This document shows, piece by piece, positions 1 through 10,948 of a DNA stretch of 64,000 bases. Location of the stretch: positions 1-64,000 of the forward strand of contig NW_024882922.1 in NCBI RefSeq assembly GCF_019059575.1, in the 5' to 3' direction. Origin of the DNA: Amphibalanus amphitrite (taxonomy: Eukaryota > Arthropoda > Thecostraca > Balanomorpha > Balanidae). The notes under the pieces were generated by a model that saw only the letters and a program-made list of their open reading frames with translations, did not search any database and was not told where the DNA came from. The position numbers and the translations under genes were made by a program. Positions within the stretch are counted from its first letter, which is position 1. Each line of letters starts with the position of its first letter.

Positions 1-769
1 TTGTTTCGTATGTAAATGTTAAATTTGCTTTCCATCATTTCAGCTTCGGATTGGAAATTAAATCTTAGCATCCTTATGATAAACAAACGCTGACGGGATG
101 GGGACGTTTTTATGGTCGTCGTTGGCAGCTCTGCACTAATGGGATGATGATGTTGAGGGTTTCGCAAATATTTCATAAAAGAGATGCTATTTTTTGCATC
201 ACCTATTAAACATTTTTTTTTTACGTTTGCTATGAAAATGTTAGGCCCAGGGCCAGTTCCTTCAAGATCAGCTCCACGACTCCACAGCTTACAACAGGCT
301 AGCTAACATAACAATTCACCCGAGCCGTGTTGATGGCATGAACTTTCCGTCGAGTGCTTTCACGCCCCTCCGTCTAACTCAGCTCCTGGGCCACGTTGCG
401 ACACGCGGTAAGCGGCAATCGAAAGAGCGTCAAAAATAAAAGGAAAACACTCGGTGATTTTAAGGTCAGGGCAAAGGTCAGGTCACCAGAGTTCATCAAA
501 GGTCAAATTTTGTCGATTTCAACGATTTTAAACACCCGACGACTAACTCTGGAACCAATAGAGCTACAGCGCCGTGGAAAAGCGCATTCGATAGCTCTTT
601 TAACGCTCTTTCGCCAACATATCCTCAAATTTGACCTCAGATCAACGGTTTAGCCCCCAGAGGTCACCGCTCTGATTGACTTCAAATTTGACCTCAGATC
701 AACGGTTTAGTCCCCGTGTTTTCACCGCTCTAGCACGTCTCTGTCAAATCAAAAGTTATAGTAAAAAAA
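1..769. other. Repeat-derived DNA without gene
   Basis: Contains AGGTCA-rich sequence from about 470, probably part of an A-type TTAA element. Nothing is recognised in the first 390 bp. Confidence 0.5.
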
Positions 770-1288
770 CTGCTGAAGACCTTCCATGACCTGAGATGAC
801 CTCATGGGCACTCAAAGGGGGCACAGGAGCAATTTCCCGATTCAGAGTGTCATGTTTACATTACATATGAACCGATGTTTGAGAGGGTGTAGAACGACAT
901 TCGGCCAAAAGAGGCTCATTTCAATTTTCTCCCATTGATTTATATGGAGCAGTCGTAAAATTGAACTGACCTTAGGTCACAACTCACAGATATAGAAAAA
1001 AAATCCGAGATACCCATTTTATACATACTGTTACCCTAAGCAAGTACTGAAAGTTTAAAAGTGATCGCTCAGTCGGTGTAGCCACAGCGAGCTTTCTAAC
1101 TTTTTCTGAGGTAAGGTCACTTAACGTTACCTGGTGACCTGACCTTGAATGACCGGGATCTGAAATTTTCATAGCATGTGCGAAAAAGATGTCGGAGCGG
1201 GTGTATCTAGAACAGCGGCGCTACGCGTCGCCGTTTTTAAATATTCGCGAAAAACCTGGGGGGGGGGGGCGTAAAAACTCCCCCCAGG
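770..1288 (+). mobile_element. Diverged fragment of the A-type TTAA element
   Basis: Collinear with 30640-31095: shared blocks include CCCATTGA, TGACCTTAGGTCAC, GGTGACCTGACCTT, GGCGCTACGCG and ATTCGCGAAAAACCT, ending in a G-run hairpin (1255-1288). The region 396-760 probably belongs to the same element and holds a doubled block containing TTTGACCTCAGATCAACGG (626 and 688). Confidence 0.65.
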
Positions 1289-1302
1289 ACGGCGCGGATC
1301 AA

Positions 1303-1646
1303 ACGGCCCCTGAGACCTCGGGATGGTGCCCCTGAGACCTCGGGATGGTGCCCCTGAGACCTTGGGATGGTGCCCCTGAGACTTCGAGATGGTGCCCCCT
1401 CAGACCCGGGGAGAATGCTCCTTCAGACCTCGGATTTCGGAAAAGTGCCGCTGGAAACTTGGAATGGTGCCCCCGGAGACTTCGAGATGGTGCCCCCAGA
1501 CCTCGCGATGGTGCCGCCGGAGACCTCGGGATGGTGCCCCGGACCCTCGAGATGGTGCCCTCTCCGACCTTGGGATGGTGCTCGCGGAGAACTCGGGATA
1601 GTGCCAGCTGAGAACTCGAGATGGTGCCCCGCGGACCTCGGGATGG
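1303..1646 (+). repeat. 22-bp minisatellite (GAGACCTCGGGATGGTGCCC)
   Basis: About 15 imperfect units of a roughly 22-bp repeat. All frames are relatively stop-poor, which explains several overlapping open frames. It lies inside a probable hAT-like element that ends at 1915. Confidence 0.88.
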
Positions 1647-1892
1647 AAATAAATGGACAATATTAAACTAAAAACTAAAAAAACTAAAATTAACTAAAAA
1701 AACCCGAGGCGAGGGACAGAAATGGGCCTCCGGGAGACCCCGAAAACGGTACCCTATTCCGATAGACCTGGATGGTGCCCCCTTAGGAGACCTCTGGGTT
1801 AAAGCTCCCGTCGGTGACCTCCGTGATGAATTAAAAAAAAAGTCCGTGATGGGCCCCGGGAGACCCAAGGGGGGGAGGGAGAATGGCCCCAT

Positions 1893-1915
1893 GCCCCCCT
1901 CTGGATCCGCCACTG
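1893..1915 (-). mobile_element. Right end of a hAT-like element
   Basis: Read on the minus strand, CAGTGGCGGATCCAGAGGGG matches the CAGGGGCGGATCCAG end of the hAT element at 27603-28082. The left end may be near 1286 (CAGGACGGCGCGGATC), but no matching 8-bp duplication was found, so the boundaries are uncertain. Confidence 0.5.
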
Positions 1916-2386
1916 AAATGATCTGACCCAAGACCTTACCTAAAAACGACCAAAAGCCTTCCTTCATTGTCCGAGAACCGCTGACAGTTGATAGCTCAAT
2001 GACACTAGAGCCGTGCATAAGGAGGCGTGAAAACACTCTCCTCATCTCGATCTATTACGAGAGGACCATGTCAGGGCGTGAGAAAGGTGTTCTCAAAATA
2101 GATGACACTGTATGAATGAGCAAATAATTCGCGCCCCGTTGTGTTATTGGCGGACCCTACCACCTGATGGGGTGGTGCAGCCGTTTCGCCCCCCACCTGA
2201 GATCTCGGAAAGTTTCCGACCGATTTTGAAAATTCGAAGAACGTTTGATAGCCCCACCAGGGGCTATCAAATAGCCACCTTGTTACCAGGTTTCGTTGAC
2301 CTAGGTGCAACCCAAGATGTCACAGGTCAGGTCAAATGTTGCATTTTTCACCAATTTAGTCTAAGGAATGCGTTAAAGTCAGTTAA

Positions 2387-2986
2387 AACCCGGCGGCCGC
2401 TGGGCCTCCGCGCCACCCGCCGGCCGCTGGGGGGGGGGGGCATATAGTTGCCCCCCCCCCTTTACTTCTGCGACAATATCGTCGCAACGCGAAGAGATAG
2501 AGAAGCGAAACTTTGCACACATCTTCCTGAATACCTAGCCGAGGTTGTGTCCAAATTTGGTGTCGATCCCATTTGAAATGACGTCACAGTGACGTCATAA
2601 GTGAAATTATAGATTTGCGACTCTCATATTCCTCACGATACATCAGATATATGGGACCGAATATAAAGGGTCGATTATTGGTCAGAAACTAGATGGAAGT
2701 GTAGTTAGATGTTTTAGGATGACAGCAGGTGCTGTCTAGTTCATTTACAGTTGAGTTTCATGCTCAGCGTCATCAGAAACGGTCCATATCGGAAAACGAC
2801 AAAGCCTTATGACGTCACTGTGACGTCATCTTAGGTACTACAATCACCAAACTTTCCTCAAACATTGCCTAGGTATTCATTTGAAGCTATGCCAAGTTTC
2901 ACGTTCGTAGCTCATCAGGTTTCGGAGATATTTCACAAAACGTAAAGGGGGGCAACTTTATGCCCCCCCCCCCAGCGGCTCGTGGG
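2387..2986 (+). mobile_element. Fold-back TTAA element (copy C), 600 bp
   Basis: TTAA lies at 2383-2386 and 2987-2990. The two halves are long diverged inverted repeats of over 200 bp. Reading inward from either end one meets CCGCTGGGGG, a G-run hairpin, a GAAACTT...AATACCTAG block, then TGACGTCACAGTGACGTCA. It is inserted into another TTAA element whose sequence resumes on the other side. The left junction reads TTAAAACCC, two bases longer than the right one. Confidence 0.75.
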
Positions 2987-3339
2987 TTAACACATCAAAT
3001 AAAAGGCATGTTATCGAAAAACCGATGGAGCGTGGTTGCCCAATACATATGTTGCCTAAAGAGGTCACTGATGCCAGGTCAGGTCACAGAGGTCAGGTCA
3101 CTAAGGGTCACAATATGAACCAGGGCATATTTTAACATACTGACTGCGTCCCATTTTGGGACGCAGCCCCCTGCCTTTGGGACGTAGCCCTCGCGAAATT
3201 TGGACCACTGCGTCCCACACTGAAATGCCACGGTTTCAGCCGAAAAGTGCGAGCAAAAATAAGTAACATGCCTCGGTCTTTTACTGTGTAAAAGATGTTG
3301 GCTTTCCGATTGCTTTGAGCCCTGATTTACTATGTACCT

Positions 3340-4700
3340 AAGCACATACATGCCCTCTCCAGTCCTTGTGCCCTGCCCTACCCTTGGTCATACACCTTAT
3401 TATGTTCTTCCCTACTATACCCCTAGGATATGTGCCCTGCCCAGTGCCCTGTCCTTAGGTCTTGTACCTTGCCCTGCCCTTTCTTCAGGCCCTGTGCCCC
3501 GCTCTGCCCTGCCCTCAAACACGATACTTTATATATTCTGCCTGGAAATTTGATGCGCTGCCTTCCCGTCTTTTGGCCCCGTGCCCTGCCCTACCCTAGT
3601 TTGAGGCCCCGTGCCCTTCGCTGCCCTCAAGCCTTGTGACACGTCCTGCCATCAGACCCCGTGCCGCTGCCTTGTCTTCAGGTAATGTGCCCTGCCCTGC
3701 CATCAGGCCTTGTGCCTTCCCATGTCCTCATGCCCCGGCCCCGCGCCCATCCTCGAGCCTAATGCCTTGCCCTGCCTCAGGCCCTGTCCTGTCCTGTTCT
3801 GCTTCCAGGCCTCATGTGCATTGCCCTGCCATTAGACCCTGTGTCCTATTCTGCCATTAAGCCTTATGCGTTGTATCGCCCTCAGGCCCGTGCCCTGCCT
3901 CGCCCTAAGTTGCTGTGCTCTGCCCTGTCGTCAGGCCTTGTACCGTCCCATGCCATCAGACCCTGTGTCCTACTCTGCCCTCAAGCCCTGTATTCTGCAT
4001 TGCCCTAATGTCTCGTGTCCCATGCCCGCTCTCAGGCGCTGTGCCCTGCCCTGTCATCAGGCCCTGTGGTGTCTCCCGCCCTCAGGTCCCGTGCCGTTTC
4101 CCGTCCTCATGCCCCGTGCCCTTACCTGTCCTCAGAACCCGTGCTTTGTTCTGCCTCCATGCCCTGAGCCTTGCCCTGCCCTCAGGCCCCATACCCTGGC
4201 CCTGTTTCACCGGTGATAGCAGCACGCTGCAATTACACGTGTCAAATTGGGTTTCCATGGAGACATCAACAGGCCCATTGCTCAAACACTACCACAAGTA
4301 TGACGTCAGCTCGCGGAATTTGATAACAGCGTCCGTGAAGCACCGCCCACGTCTTGTCATACCTTCGGGGCCCGAAGGTATGACAAGACGTGGGCGGTGT
4401 TTCGGGCCTTGTGCCATACCTGTGTCTTATGTCTTGCTCTACCTTTAGGTACTATTTCTTGCCCTGCTCTAAGATCCTGCGTGTTGCCCTGCCATCAGGT
4501 GTGTTGATCATCAGGTGTTCTAAGGCCCTGTGTCTTGCACTACTCTCCAGCCTTGTGTAATGATAGCCTCAGACCCGCGCCTTGCCTTGCCCTCGGACCC
4601 TGCATCCTACCCAGCCCTCAAGTATCCGTCTTAGCTTAGCTTCATGGCCTGTGCCTGCCCTGTCCTTAGGGCTCAGACTCTGTGTCCTGCCTTCCCTAAA
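3340..4700 (+). repeat. Degenerate CCCTG/CAGGCC-rich minisatellite
   Basis: About 1.3 kb of variants of GCCCTGCCCTCAGGCCCTGTG, with a period of roughly 20-25 bp and heavy divergence. The open frames across it are artefacts of its stop-poor composition. Confidence 0.85.
4341..4399. repeat. 59-bp perfect palindrome (29-bp arms, 1-bp centre)
   Basis: The left arm at 4341-4369 begins CACCGCCCACGTC; the right arm at 4371-4399 is its exact reverse complement; the single centre base is G at 4370. Partial pairing continues outside. It can form a cruciform or a very stable hairpin. Confidence 0.95.
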
Positions 4701-6830
4701 GTCCTGTTTAGAGATGTCAAGTTGGAGCCCGCAGGCCCGGAGCCTGGCCTAAAATCCGGCCCTACAGGGCTTTTGCATGCACAGTGGATTGTATCATTGT
4801 TTTGAGGTACCTCATCGAAACGCATCGACTGATATGCGACATGATCTATCTTGGTCACGAAATGACCTTAATGTGAGGTCAAGTTCTTCTGACCTTGACA
4901 TTTCGAGGTAAAAATGAGAGAAGAATGATTGTGCAAACGAAAATTCTCTACCTTTTTTAGTTCAAAAGCTTTTCATGAAACCTATATTGACAAAAATTGT
5001 AATTTTACCTGTTTTTGGCTATGGAGCCTTAACCGTTGATCTGAACTCAATCCTGACGAAATATTGACGAAAGAGCTGTTCAAGATATATTGATTGCTTT
5101 TCTCCTGTCGATTGCGCCCTCCTAGCTATCATAGTTTTTGAGATACCGGCACGTTTTCCGAAAAAAAATATCGCATCATTGCGAAGTTTGACATTTGATG
5201 GCATACGGCCAGATCAGGGCCGTCATTGCCGTCTGGCCATAGGAGGATATAGAGGGGGCCACGGGTCCATGCTCCCCCCCCCCAAAGCGCCCGGAAATGA
5301 CACAAAATCGACACATTTCTGGGCATAATAATTAAGCAAAGGAACTTCCATTGGGAAAAGTTTGGGTTATATTACATGATAGGCAGTAAGGAAGCGAAAT
5401 CCGAAGCATCCAAAGCATCCGTTCATCCAAAGCATTAATCTATGATGGATTTTTTATGTAGCTTTAAAATCCGATGATTTTTTGTCACAACTTAGGTGGG
5501 TACTGTTTGACCTTACGTCATCTAATTATTTCAAATACATAGTATCTTCAATGCAAATTGGCCATGTTTCACACGTCAACCTCTATTTTGAATCGATTGA
5601 TAAGGGTGAAAAACGCATGAAGAGACGTATGTATCACATTTTAATCATGTGCATATTCATTTTTATTCTATAAGCATAGGTACAATTTAGTGCGTCAAGG
5701 GAGGTCAAACACGCCCAACGCCGTTCAGGAAAACGAGTGACTAACAACAATGTAAATGTCATTTTAAATCGCCTGTCCGCCCTTTGAATGCGGATAAAGA
5801 ACGCACTACGACTTGGCGAATTTCGAGACTGGCCAAAAGCAATCACAGCCCGCTCCCAACATCCCGCTTGCAGTGCCCTCCACCAGCACACTACACAATG
5901 TATCTGTACATTATCTCACTTGCATTATATACTATTTCGCTTGCAATGTGCCCTTTTCGATCAAAGCGTGTGCCCTATGCCACCTTTGGGACGCAGTGAA
6001 AAATCCTTAAAATATGCCCTGATATGAACCCAACTATGCTAATTGCTAGGGTCACGTGATACATGTTTTATGGTCAATTTTACATTTAAAATTCAATGGT
6101 GTGGGCTAGACGGCCATTGGGGCCGGTTAAGATTGCGTTCTGGTGGAGGTCAGGTCAAGGTCAGGTCAAAAAAGGCTAAATTTCGGAGTTTATATTTTGC
6201 ATAAAAGGGGTATCTATTCGATGCAGCTCATCACGGGAAATCCAATGGTGGTCTTTGGCTTGCTCTGTGTGTTCTGTGACGGCTAAAAATTGAGTTTGAA
6301 AATTTTACGTAATACATTTTGAGTAGTGTTTTTTGCCATAACTTTGCTAAAAATGGAGCTATCGAGTTTAAGTTTGGCATATCTAGAGCAGATAGTTCTA
6401 TAACATACATATATTCCAGCTTTAATTTTGAATGTTGTTGGTATTTTCGGGGTGTTATACTTCTATAGTTTTGATGGTCGAACTAAATTTTTGTTTAGAA
6501 ATCAGAGTTATCAGTTTTGTGGTGCTGTTTATTTTACATCTTTTTTATCTTGAATATTTTTTTGTTATCTTCAAAACTGTAAGCGTGACAGCTCTTCCCG
6601 CTAAACCTTTTATTGGGTCGAAAATGACAGAACATGACGTCACTCTGACGTCATTTGTGACTAACCTTTTATAAGAGCTCTGGAAAAATTTGGTCACAAG
6701 GTGTAAAAATGATGCCCGGAGGGGTCTTGAAAGTTTGGTGACGACCTACGCTATACTTTAGGAGATATCGACTGAAAAGGAGAGGGGGCTGTTTCGCGCC
6801 CCCCTCCCCCCCCCAACGGGGCTCGAGGCT

Positions 6831-8544
6831 TTCAGTTGTTGCTCTCACATAACTCTTGGTTATATTACAACGTAGTGGAATTGCAAGTGGCAATATAAGC
6901 TTCCTGCCAGCGCCGGACCCGAGTTTAAACATGCAGGCTGAATTTTAACATTTGACTTTAAAAAAAATTACCGTTGAGCTTTTTAGAAGTTGTATGAACT
7001 GTTCAGCTCCTTTTTTGGTCCATCACAGCGGGCTTGTGTGTCATTTGTCAATCAAAATCGAATTAAAAACTTTTTATTGGGTCTGGTTATCTCGCCAAAT
7101 TCTTAACTGAATCGTTTAGTAGCTTTTGATTGGGCACTGCCCACGTTGTCTGTCAAACTTTTTGTGTCAACGAGAAGAGGCTGCTGACATCGTTTGTCGC
7201 GGTTAGATAATACCAATCCACGTCCCAGTGTGGCTGCTCGATCGCACTTTCCCTGGCCCACCTCTCCCACCAGGCTAGGTTTTGCCCGGCACAGCCCGCA
7301 CAGCCGTCGCCTCAGTGCCTCGGGCGGTGACCCGTTCAAAGGGGCTCACAATTCGTATGGTGCCGTGGCTCTCAAACCAACACAGAACGGTGAAACGCAC
7401 AGGCTAACCTTCCATATAAGGCGAACGGCTGATTCTGGCGCCGGGGCTTCATTCATGCTAAGGCGCCCAATCACAGCGCCGCATTTCAGTTAGTGTCGGG
7501 CGCAAAAGCTGCTATGCTCCGCCCCTCCATCACGTGACCCTGCCCTCACGTGGCCTCAGTCACGTGGTGTTTCCACTTCTTGGCGCATGGCGGCGCTAGT
7601 CTCGCAAGGGCGGTGGTAGCTTGCTCCCCCGCCGTCCGGGGGTGATGGGTAGCAAGTGCTGGTGACTGTACAACAAACTGACTATTTCTTGTCTTACGTC
7701 TTGTACAATGCACTGCCTTACTAGATGAGACAACTAGTGACTCGATGCAACTGACACTTATGTGACGGCTGGACTCCATTTCTACCAGAAGTGTGCTGCG
7801 CTTTATTTCATAACTTCCGAAGCGTCCGAAACAAAGAACGGACACTGAAGTTGACAAAAACTGAACTGGAGAGCGCTTCACAAAAGAAGCGAGTTATAAG
7901 TTCCGCTCGTGACTGAGAGGGAAAACTTGAACACTCTGGCTGCGTTCGGATATTTGGCCAAATCTGGCGTCCGCCGCTCCGGCTAAGGCGGCCGTCCGTC
8001 TTCATCAATCGGTGCCGGCCGCCGTCCCATTTCCATCCAAACTGGCGGTTTGTCGCCACTGTTTGCCTAATTTGCCAGTCGGCCGCGTCGGAGTTGTCGC
8101 TTCTGCGCCATCCGGCAACAGAGCGCCGCTGCCGCCTCCGGCAATAATGAAATCGCCACGTGCCCAGAATTTGACGGCAGCTCTTGGCCGCCATCGGCGC
8201 CGCGCCGAGCTCGCCTCTGGTGCGCCACTTTGGCCGCGCTGGCGATGAGTGGCGCTGTCACTATAAAAGCCAATAAGTGTGTTGACGGTCGAACCAAAAC
8301 AACGGGAATGCCCGCGGGACCAGGGCATCGTCAGCGGCACAGAGAAACGCGGCGGCGGCCACCGATCGCCGAGCGGCTCCGTTTTTACCGCTGCCAGCGC
8401 GGCACGAGGTTTTATTGTATCCAATCGCGAAATTGTAGATGCGGTGAGGCTCTAGAATAAAAATGCTGCACCGAGCAGCACTAAAACATGCTTCTCATCG
8501 CCAGCGATCCGCTGCCTAAACAATAAACATAGAGGGTATAATAA
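6831..8544. other. No gene recognised; GC-rich part at about 8000-8420
   Basis: Frames of up to 139 codons on both strands overlap in the GC-rich part, with no domain, no splice logic and no link to the receptor tail. I see nothing else. Confidence 0.5.
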
Positions 8545-8612
8545 CGCCCTGAAATTATGCTGAGCCGCAATGCTTTCGCACAAGCTTATAGTCCCGCCGA
8601 TAGGTGGTACTA
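8545..8612 (+). repeat. 74-bp tandem repeat, unit split by the transposon (left part)
   Basis: The segment GCCCTGAAATTATGCTG to GATAGGTGGTAC is a diverged copy of the 74-bp unit found right of the transposon at 10101-10174. Together with 10093-10200 it forms the pre-insertion array. Confidence 0.75.
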
Positions 8613-10090
8613 CACCTTTTTGCATTGCGAGTCGGCATAGATTCAATTGACCGTAACCATAGGCGGCCCAGTTCGGTAAATGAGCATTGTGTTAGACTTA
8701 CTTTGGACTGTTCGACAGTTTTCATTTCGTTAGTTTATCGGCTGTTCATTTTCGAACGATGTCACAGTATATCGACAAGGGCATTTGATATCGACGCTGA
8801 CAATAGATTTAGTCTTAGGTCACTTAATTTAGTCGCTTTGCGATTGAATTAGGCAATACAAAATGGATTTCGTTAACGTATAATTTGATTTTTATATTTG
8901 TATTTTTCATCAGACGATGAAAATATTAGGCATGTGTTTTTGTGTTGATAAACTCATGAAGTAGCAAACTGACCACGTGGCGTCATAGATACATCCTTTA
9001 CACTTGAGCTTCTACTGGTTCCCGGTAGGCTAGGTGACCTCAAGCCAGGTCAGTGTGCTTGTGTCATTTGTTATCAAGATGCCGAGCCGCCGCCATACAG
9101 TTTGTGCCGCGGACTGCGAGAGAATACCTAATCCAAGCGGTGGCAACGATAACGTTGCTGTGGCCCGCCAGTTGAGCGTAAAGAGGACGACCGGCTGGTC
9201 CATCGTGGCAAAGTGGACGCGTACCGGGGAGTTTGCTGCACGGAGGAGAGGGGGCAACCGACCGCGGAAGCTGGATGACATGATCGACTTCTTCCTGATG
9301 CTGATTGACGACGACCCGAACAACCGGCGCCTGTCTGGCCAGAGAGGGATCTGGGCCGAGTGACCGCACCGGCGCGGCGACAACTGGCGGCTGTGGAGCG
9401 TTCAGTTGTGTGCATTGATTTTGCTGCTTGTGTTCATTGTTATTGCAGTGTTACGTAATGTTTTTTTTATGTGGCATGGCCATTGGCCATACACAAATGA
9501 AATGTTCTTTATCATGTTGCATTTTTTTTTTACCAGAGGCATTTCAAGCCGATGAGCCATTACTGTGGATTGAAATGATTCGTTAGCTGCATATATTTAT
9601 TTGTTTAATAAAATGTGCTTGTATTAAAACCAAATTGTGTTGTATCGTGCAGTGGGACTAAAAAGTAATTCTATGGTGTTTTACGCACGTGTTACCAATT
9701 CGTTATCTGCGAATATTTGTAGAGACAGGCCGCAAGTTCAATCAAATCAAATACAGTTATGGGTATGTCGATTATGAATGCTCAGCTCATACATATTGAT
9801 TATGTATACGATGAAGTTGGATAAAATCGTAAACGAAATTAAAATACCTTTGTCAAAATTGATTCACGCCCGTCTATATCAGATGGACGTTGTCATATTC
9901 AGCGCACTATGTCTAAATCCACTGAACAGTGTCGAAGTTGCGCACACTGCCTATTTTCAATGCCCCTTATCGTGAAGGCGCGTTGTGTCGATGAGAGGCG
10001 CACAATGTCGAAAGAGCACGCCTGTTGGCGGCTTAAATGAAATAAGTCTATATGACCTGCACAGATGCCGACTCGCAATGAAAAAAGGTG
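8613..10090 (+). mobile_element. Degenerate Tc1/IS630-like element, 1478 bp, with documented empty site
   Basis: Inverted ends of 26 bp (8613-8638 and 10065-10090) begin CACCTTTTT and differ at one position. TA flanks both sides (8611-8612, 10091-10092). The first ten bases match the ends of the intact element at 32789-35172. It is inserted in a 74-bp tandem repeat: left flank GATAGGTGGTAC-TA, right flank TA-GTTGTGGCGCCTGAAG. The uninterrupted neighbour unit reads GATAGGTGGCACTAGTTG at 10153-10170, which shows the pre-insertion site with a single TA. A broken transposase lies inside. Confidence 0.85.
9079..9363 (+). pseudogene. Truncated transposase, N-terminal DNA-binding part only
   Basis: The frame from the ATG at 9079 gives about 94 residues. 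NDNVAVARQLSVKRTTGWSI is a helix-turn-helix and RRRGGNRPRKLDDMIDFFLM is a linker; both align in order with the same regions of the intact transposase. It stops at QRGIWAE before any catalytic residue, and no DDE domain follows in the remaining 700 bp of the element. An AATAAA lies at 9607. I read it as an internally deleted, non-autonomous relative. Confidence 0.75.
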
Positions 10091-10205
10091 TAGTTGTGGC
10101 GCCTGAAGTTATGCTGTACCGCAATGCTTTAGCGAGAGCTTATAGCCCCGCCGATAGGTGGCACTAGTTGTAACGCCTGAAGTTATGCTGCACCGCATTG
10201 CTTGC
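10091..10205 (+). repeat. 74-bp tandem repeat, right part (about 1.5 units)
   Basis: GCCTGAAGTTATGCTG recurs at 10101 and 10175, a period of 74 bp. Related units with the same period occur at 20942-21112. Confidence 0.8.
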
Positions 10206-10547
10206 TATTGCGCTTCGCCAGCTTGTACGATTGCGAGGGCTTTATCTATGGTTGAGCATTTCAAGATAGATGTAATGCAATGCACAGTAAGTTAACCAGC
10301 AGGTTTAGCAGTTACATACTTGCACTGCTAACCTGCATACTCCTACATACATACTCCTAACCTGCTGACCGCCCCGTCATTCGAATATAGTTCGCATACA
10401 TAGTACTCGTTCCGGTATTGCCCGTTCCATTCATATAATTTTTTTTACGCCGCATTTGTAGCTCACTCTCACTGTATGTCTCCCTGCCCCCATATTTTCT
10501 TTCACCCGTGTATCTCTCTGTACCTCCCTCCCCTCCGTGTTTTCATA

Positions 10548-10548
<1 letters not shown>

Positions 10549-10635
<87 letters not shown>

Positions 10636-10690
10636 CCTCCCTCCCCCTCCCCCTCCCCCTCCCCCTCCCCCTCCCTCTCCCTCTCTCTCT
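10549..10690 (+). repeat. (CT)n microsatellite followed by a CCCCCT tract
   Basis: Uninterrupted CT runs from about 10550 to 10632, then CCCCCT-like repeats to about 10682 and a short CT run. It lies 70-210 bp downstream of the exon 10 donor in the transcribed direction. Confidence 0.97.
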
Positions 10691-10760
10691 TCTTGCTCAT
10701 CCCTCTAACCCCACTTCCCCCTTTCATCCCATTTCCCTCCCACCGCGTGCCCCCTCTCAC

Positions 10761-10948
10761 CTGCCGTACCGGTGGGAACGACGCGTCCGTCATGTCGTCC
10801 GGATAGCGGTACGATGAGAGCTCATCATCCCAGCGCTCGGACGCAGTCTGACCCGAGAGGGACGAGGTGCTGCGCAGCTCCATCTTCAGATCCGTGTCGG
10901 CAGAGCTCTGGTCCGACGGCCGGCCGGAGGTCTTCTCACTACCGTCCG
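10761..10948 (-). CDS. kirre: Kirre-like exon 10: membrane-proximal cytoplasmic region
   Basis: Two bases complete Ala541, then 62 codons (542-603). DQSSADTDLKMELRSTSSLS and YRYPDDMTDASFPPVRQ resemble the conserved juxtamembrane block of arthropod Kirre-type receptors. The acceptor is GACCCAG|CG and the donor CGGCAG|GTGAGA, phase 0, so at least one more coding exon must follow. No such exon was recognised between 10760 and 1. A long (CT)n tract starts about 70 bp past the donor. Confidence 0.88.

Larger units (their letters stand above)
3121..6021. mobile_element. hAT-like element, 2901 bp, with perfect 8-bp target duplication
   Basis: Ends are CAGGGCATATTTTAA at 3121 and TTAAAATATGCCCTG at 6021, flanked by ATATGAAC on both sides (3113-3120 and 6022-6029). 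Subterminal CTGCGTCCCA motifs occur in both orientations near both ends. Eight-base duplications and CAGGG ends are hAT features. No transposase remains; the interior is a CCCTG-rich minisatellite, a palindrome and a fragment of a G-run element (about 5020-5300). Confidence 0.8.
2144..6830 (-). mobile_element. Third full-length-equivalent copy of the B-type TTAA element, split by two insertions
   Basis: Segments 2144-2386, 2991-3120 and 6022 to about 6830 together (about 1.17 kb) are collinear with the reverse complement of 19332-20523. Shared blocks include a GATAGCC block, ACAGGTCAGGTCA, the AGAGGTCACTG block, TATGAACCCAACT, the AGGTCAGGTCAAGGTCAGGTCA tract, a GGTGGTCTTTG block and the paired TGACGTCA sites (6635, 6646). 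The gaps are exactly element C and the hAT-like element. Its outer ends are eroded and lack clear TTAA. Confidence 0.75.

Noticed and set aside
1345-1666. Overlapping frames rich in WCP/DGAP repeats
   Set aside because: A 22-bp minisatellite read in all frames; not a repeat protein gene.
1286-1915. Complete hAT element with both ends
   Set aside because: The right end is convincing, but the left end lacks a matching 8-bp duplication, so only the right end is reported.
3430-4448. Cys/Pro-rich open frames of up to 177 codons
   Set aside because: These are produced by the CCCTG minisatellite in several frames at once; no codon constraint is visible.
8255-8275. TATAAAAG as a promoter
   Set aside because: No gene or start region follows on either strand; a single TATA-like word is weak.
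8005-8424. 139-codon minus-strand frame as a receptor tail exon
   Set aside because: No conserved tail motif, and GC-rich sequence gives open frames on both strands.
10431-10750. Continuation of the exon 10 frame into Gly/Glu-Arg sequence
   Set aside because: A strong GTGAGA donor at 10760 ends the exon; the rest is (CT)n and C-rich intron.
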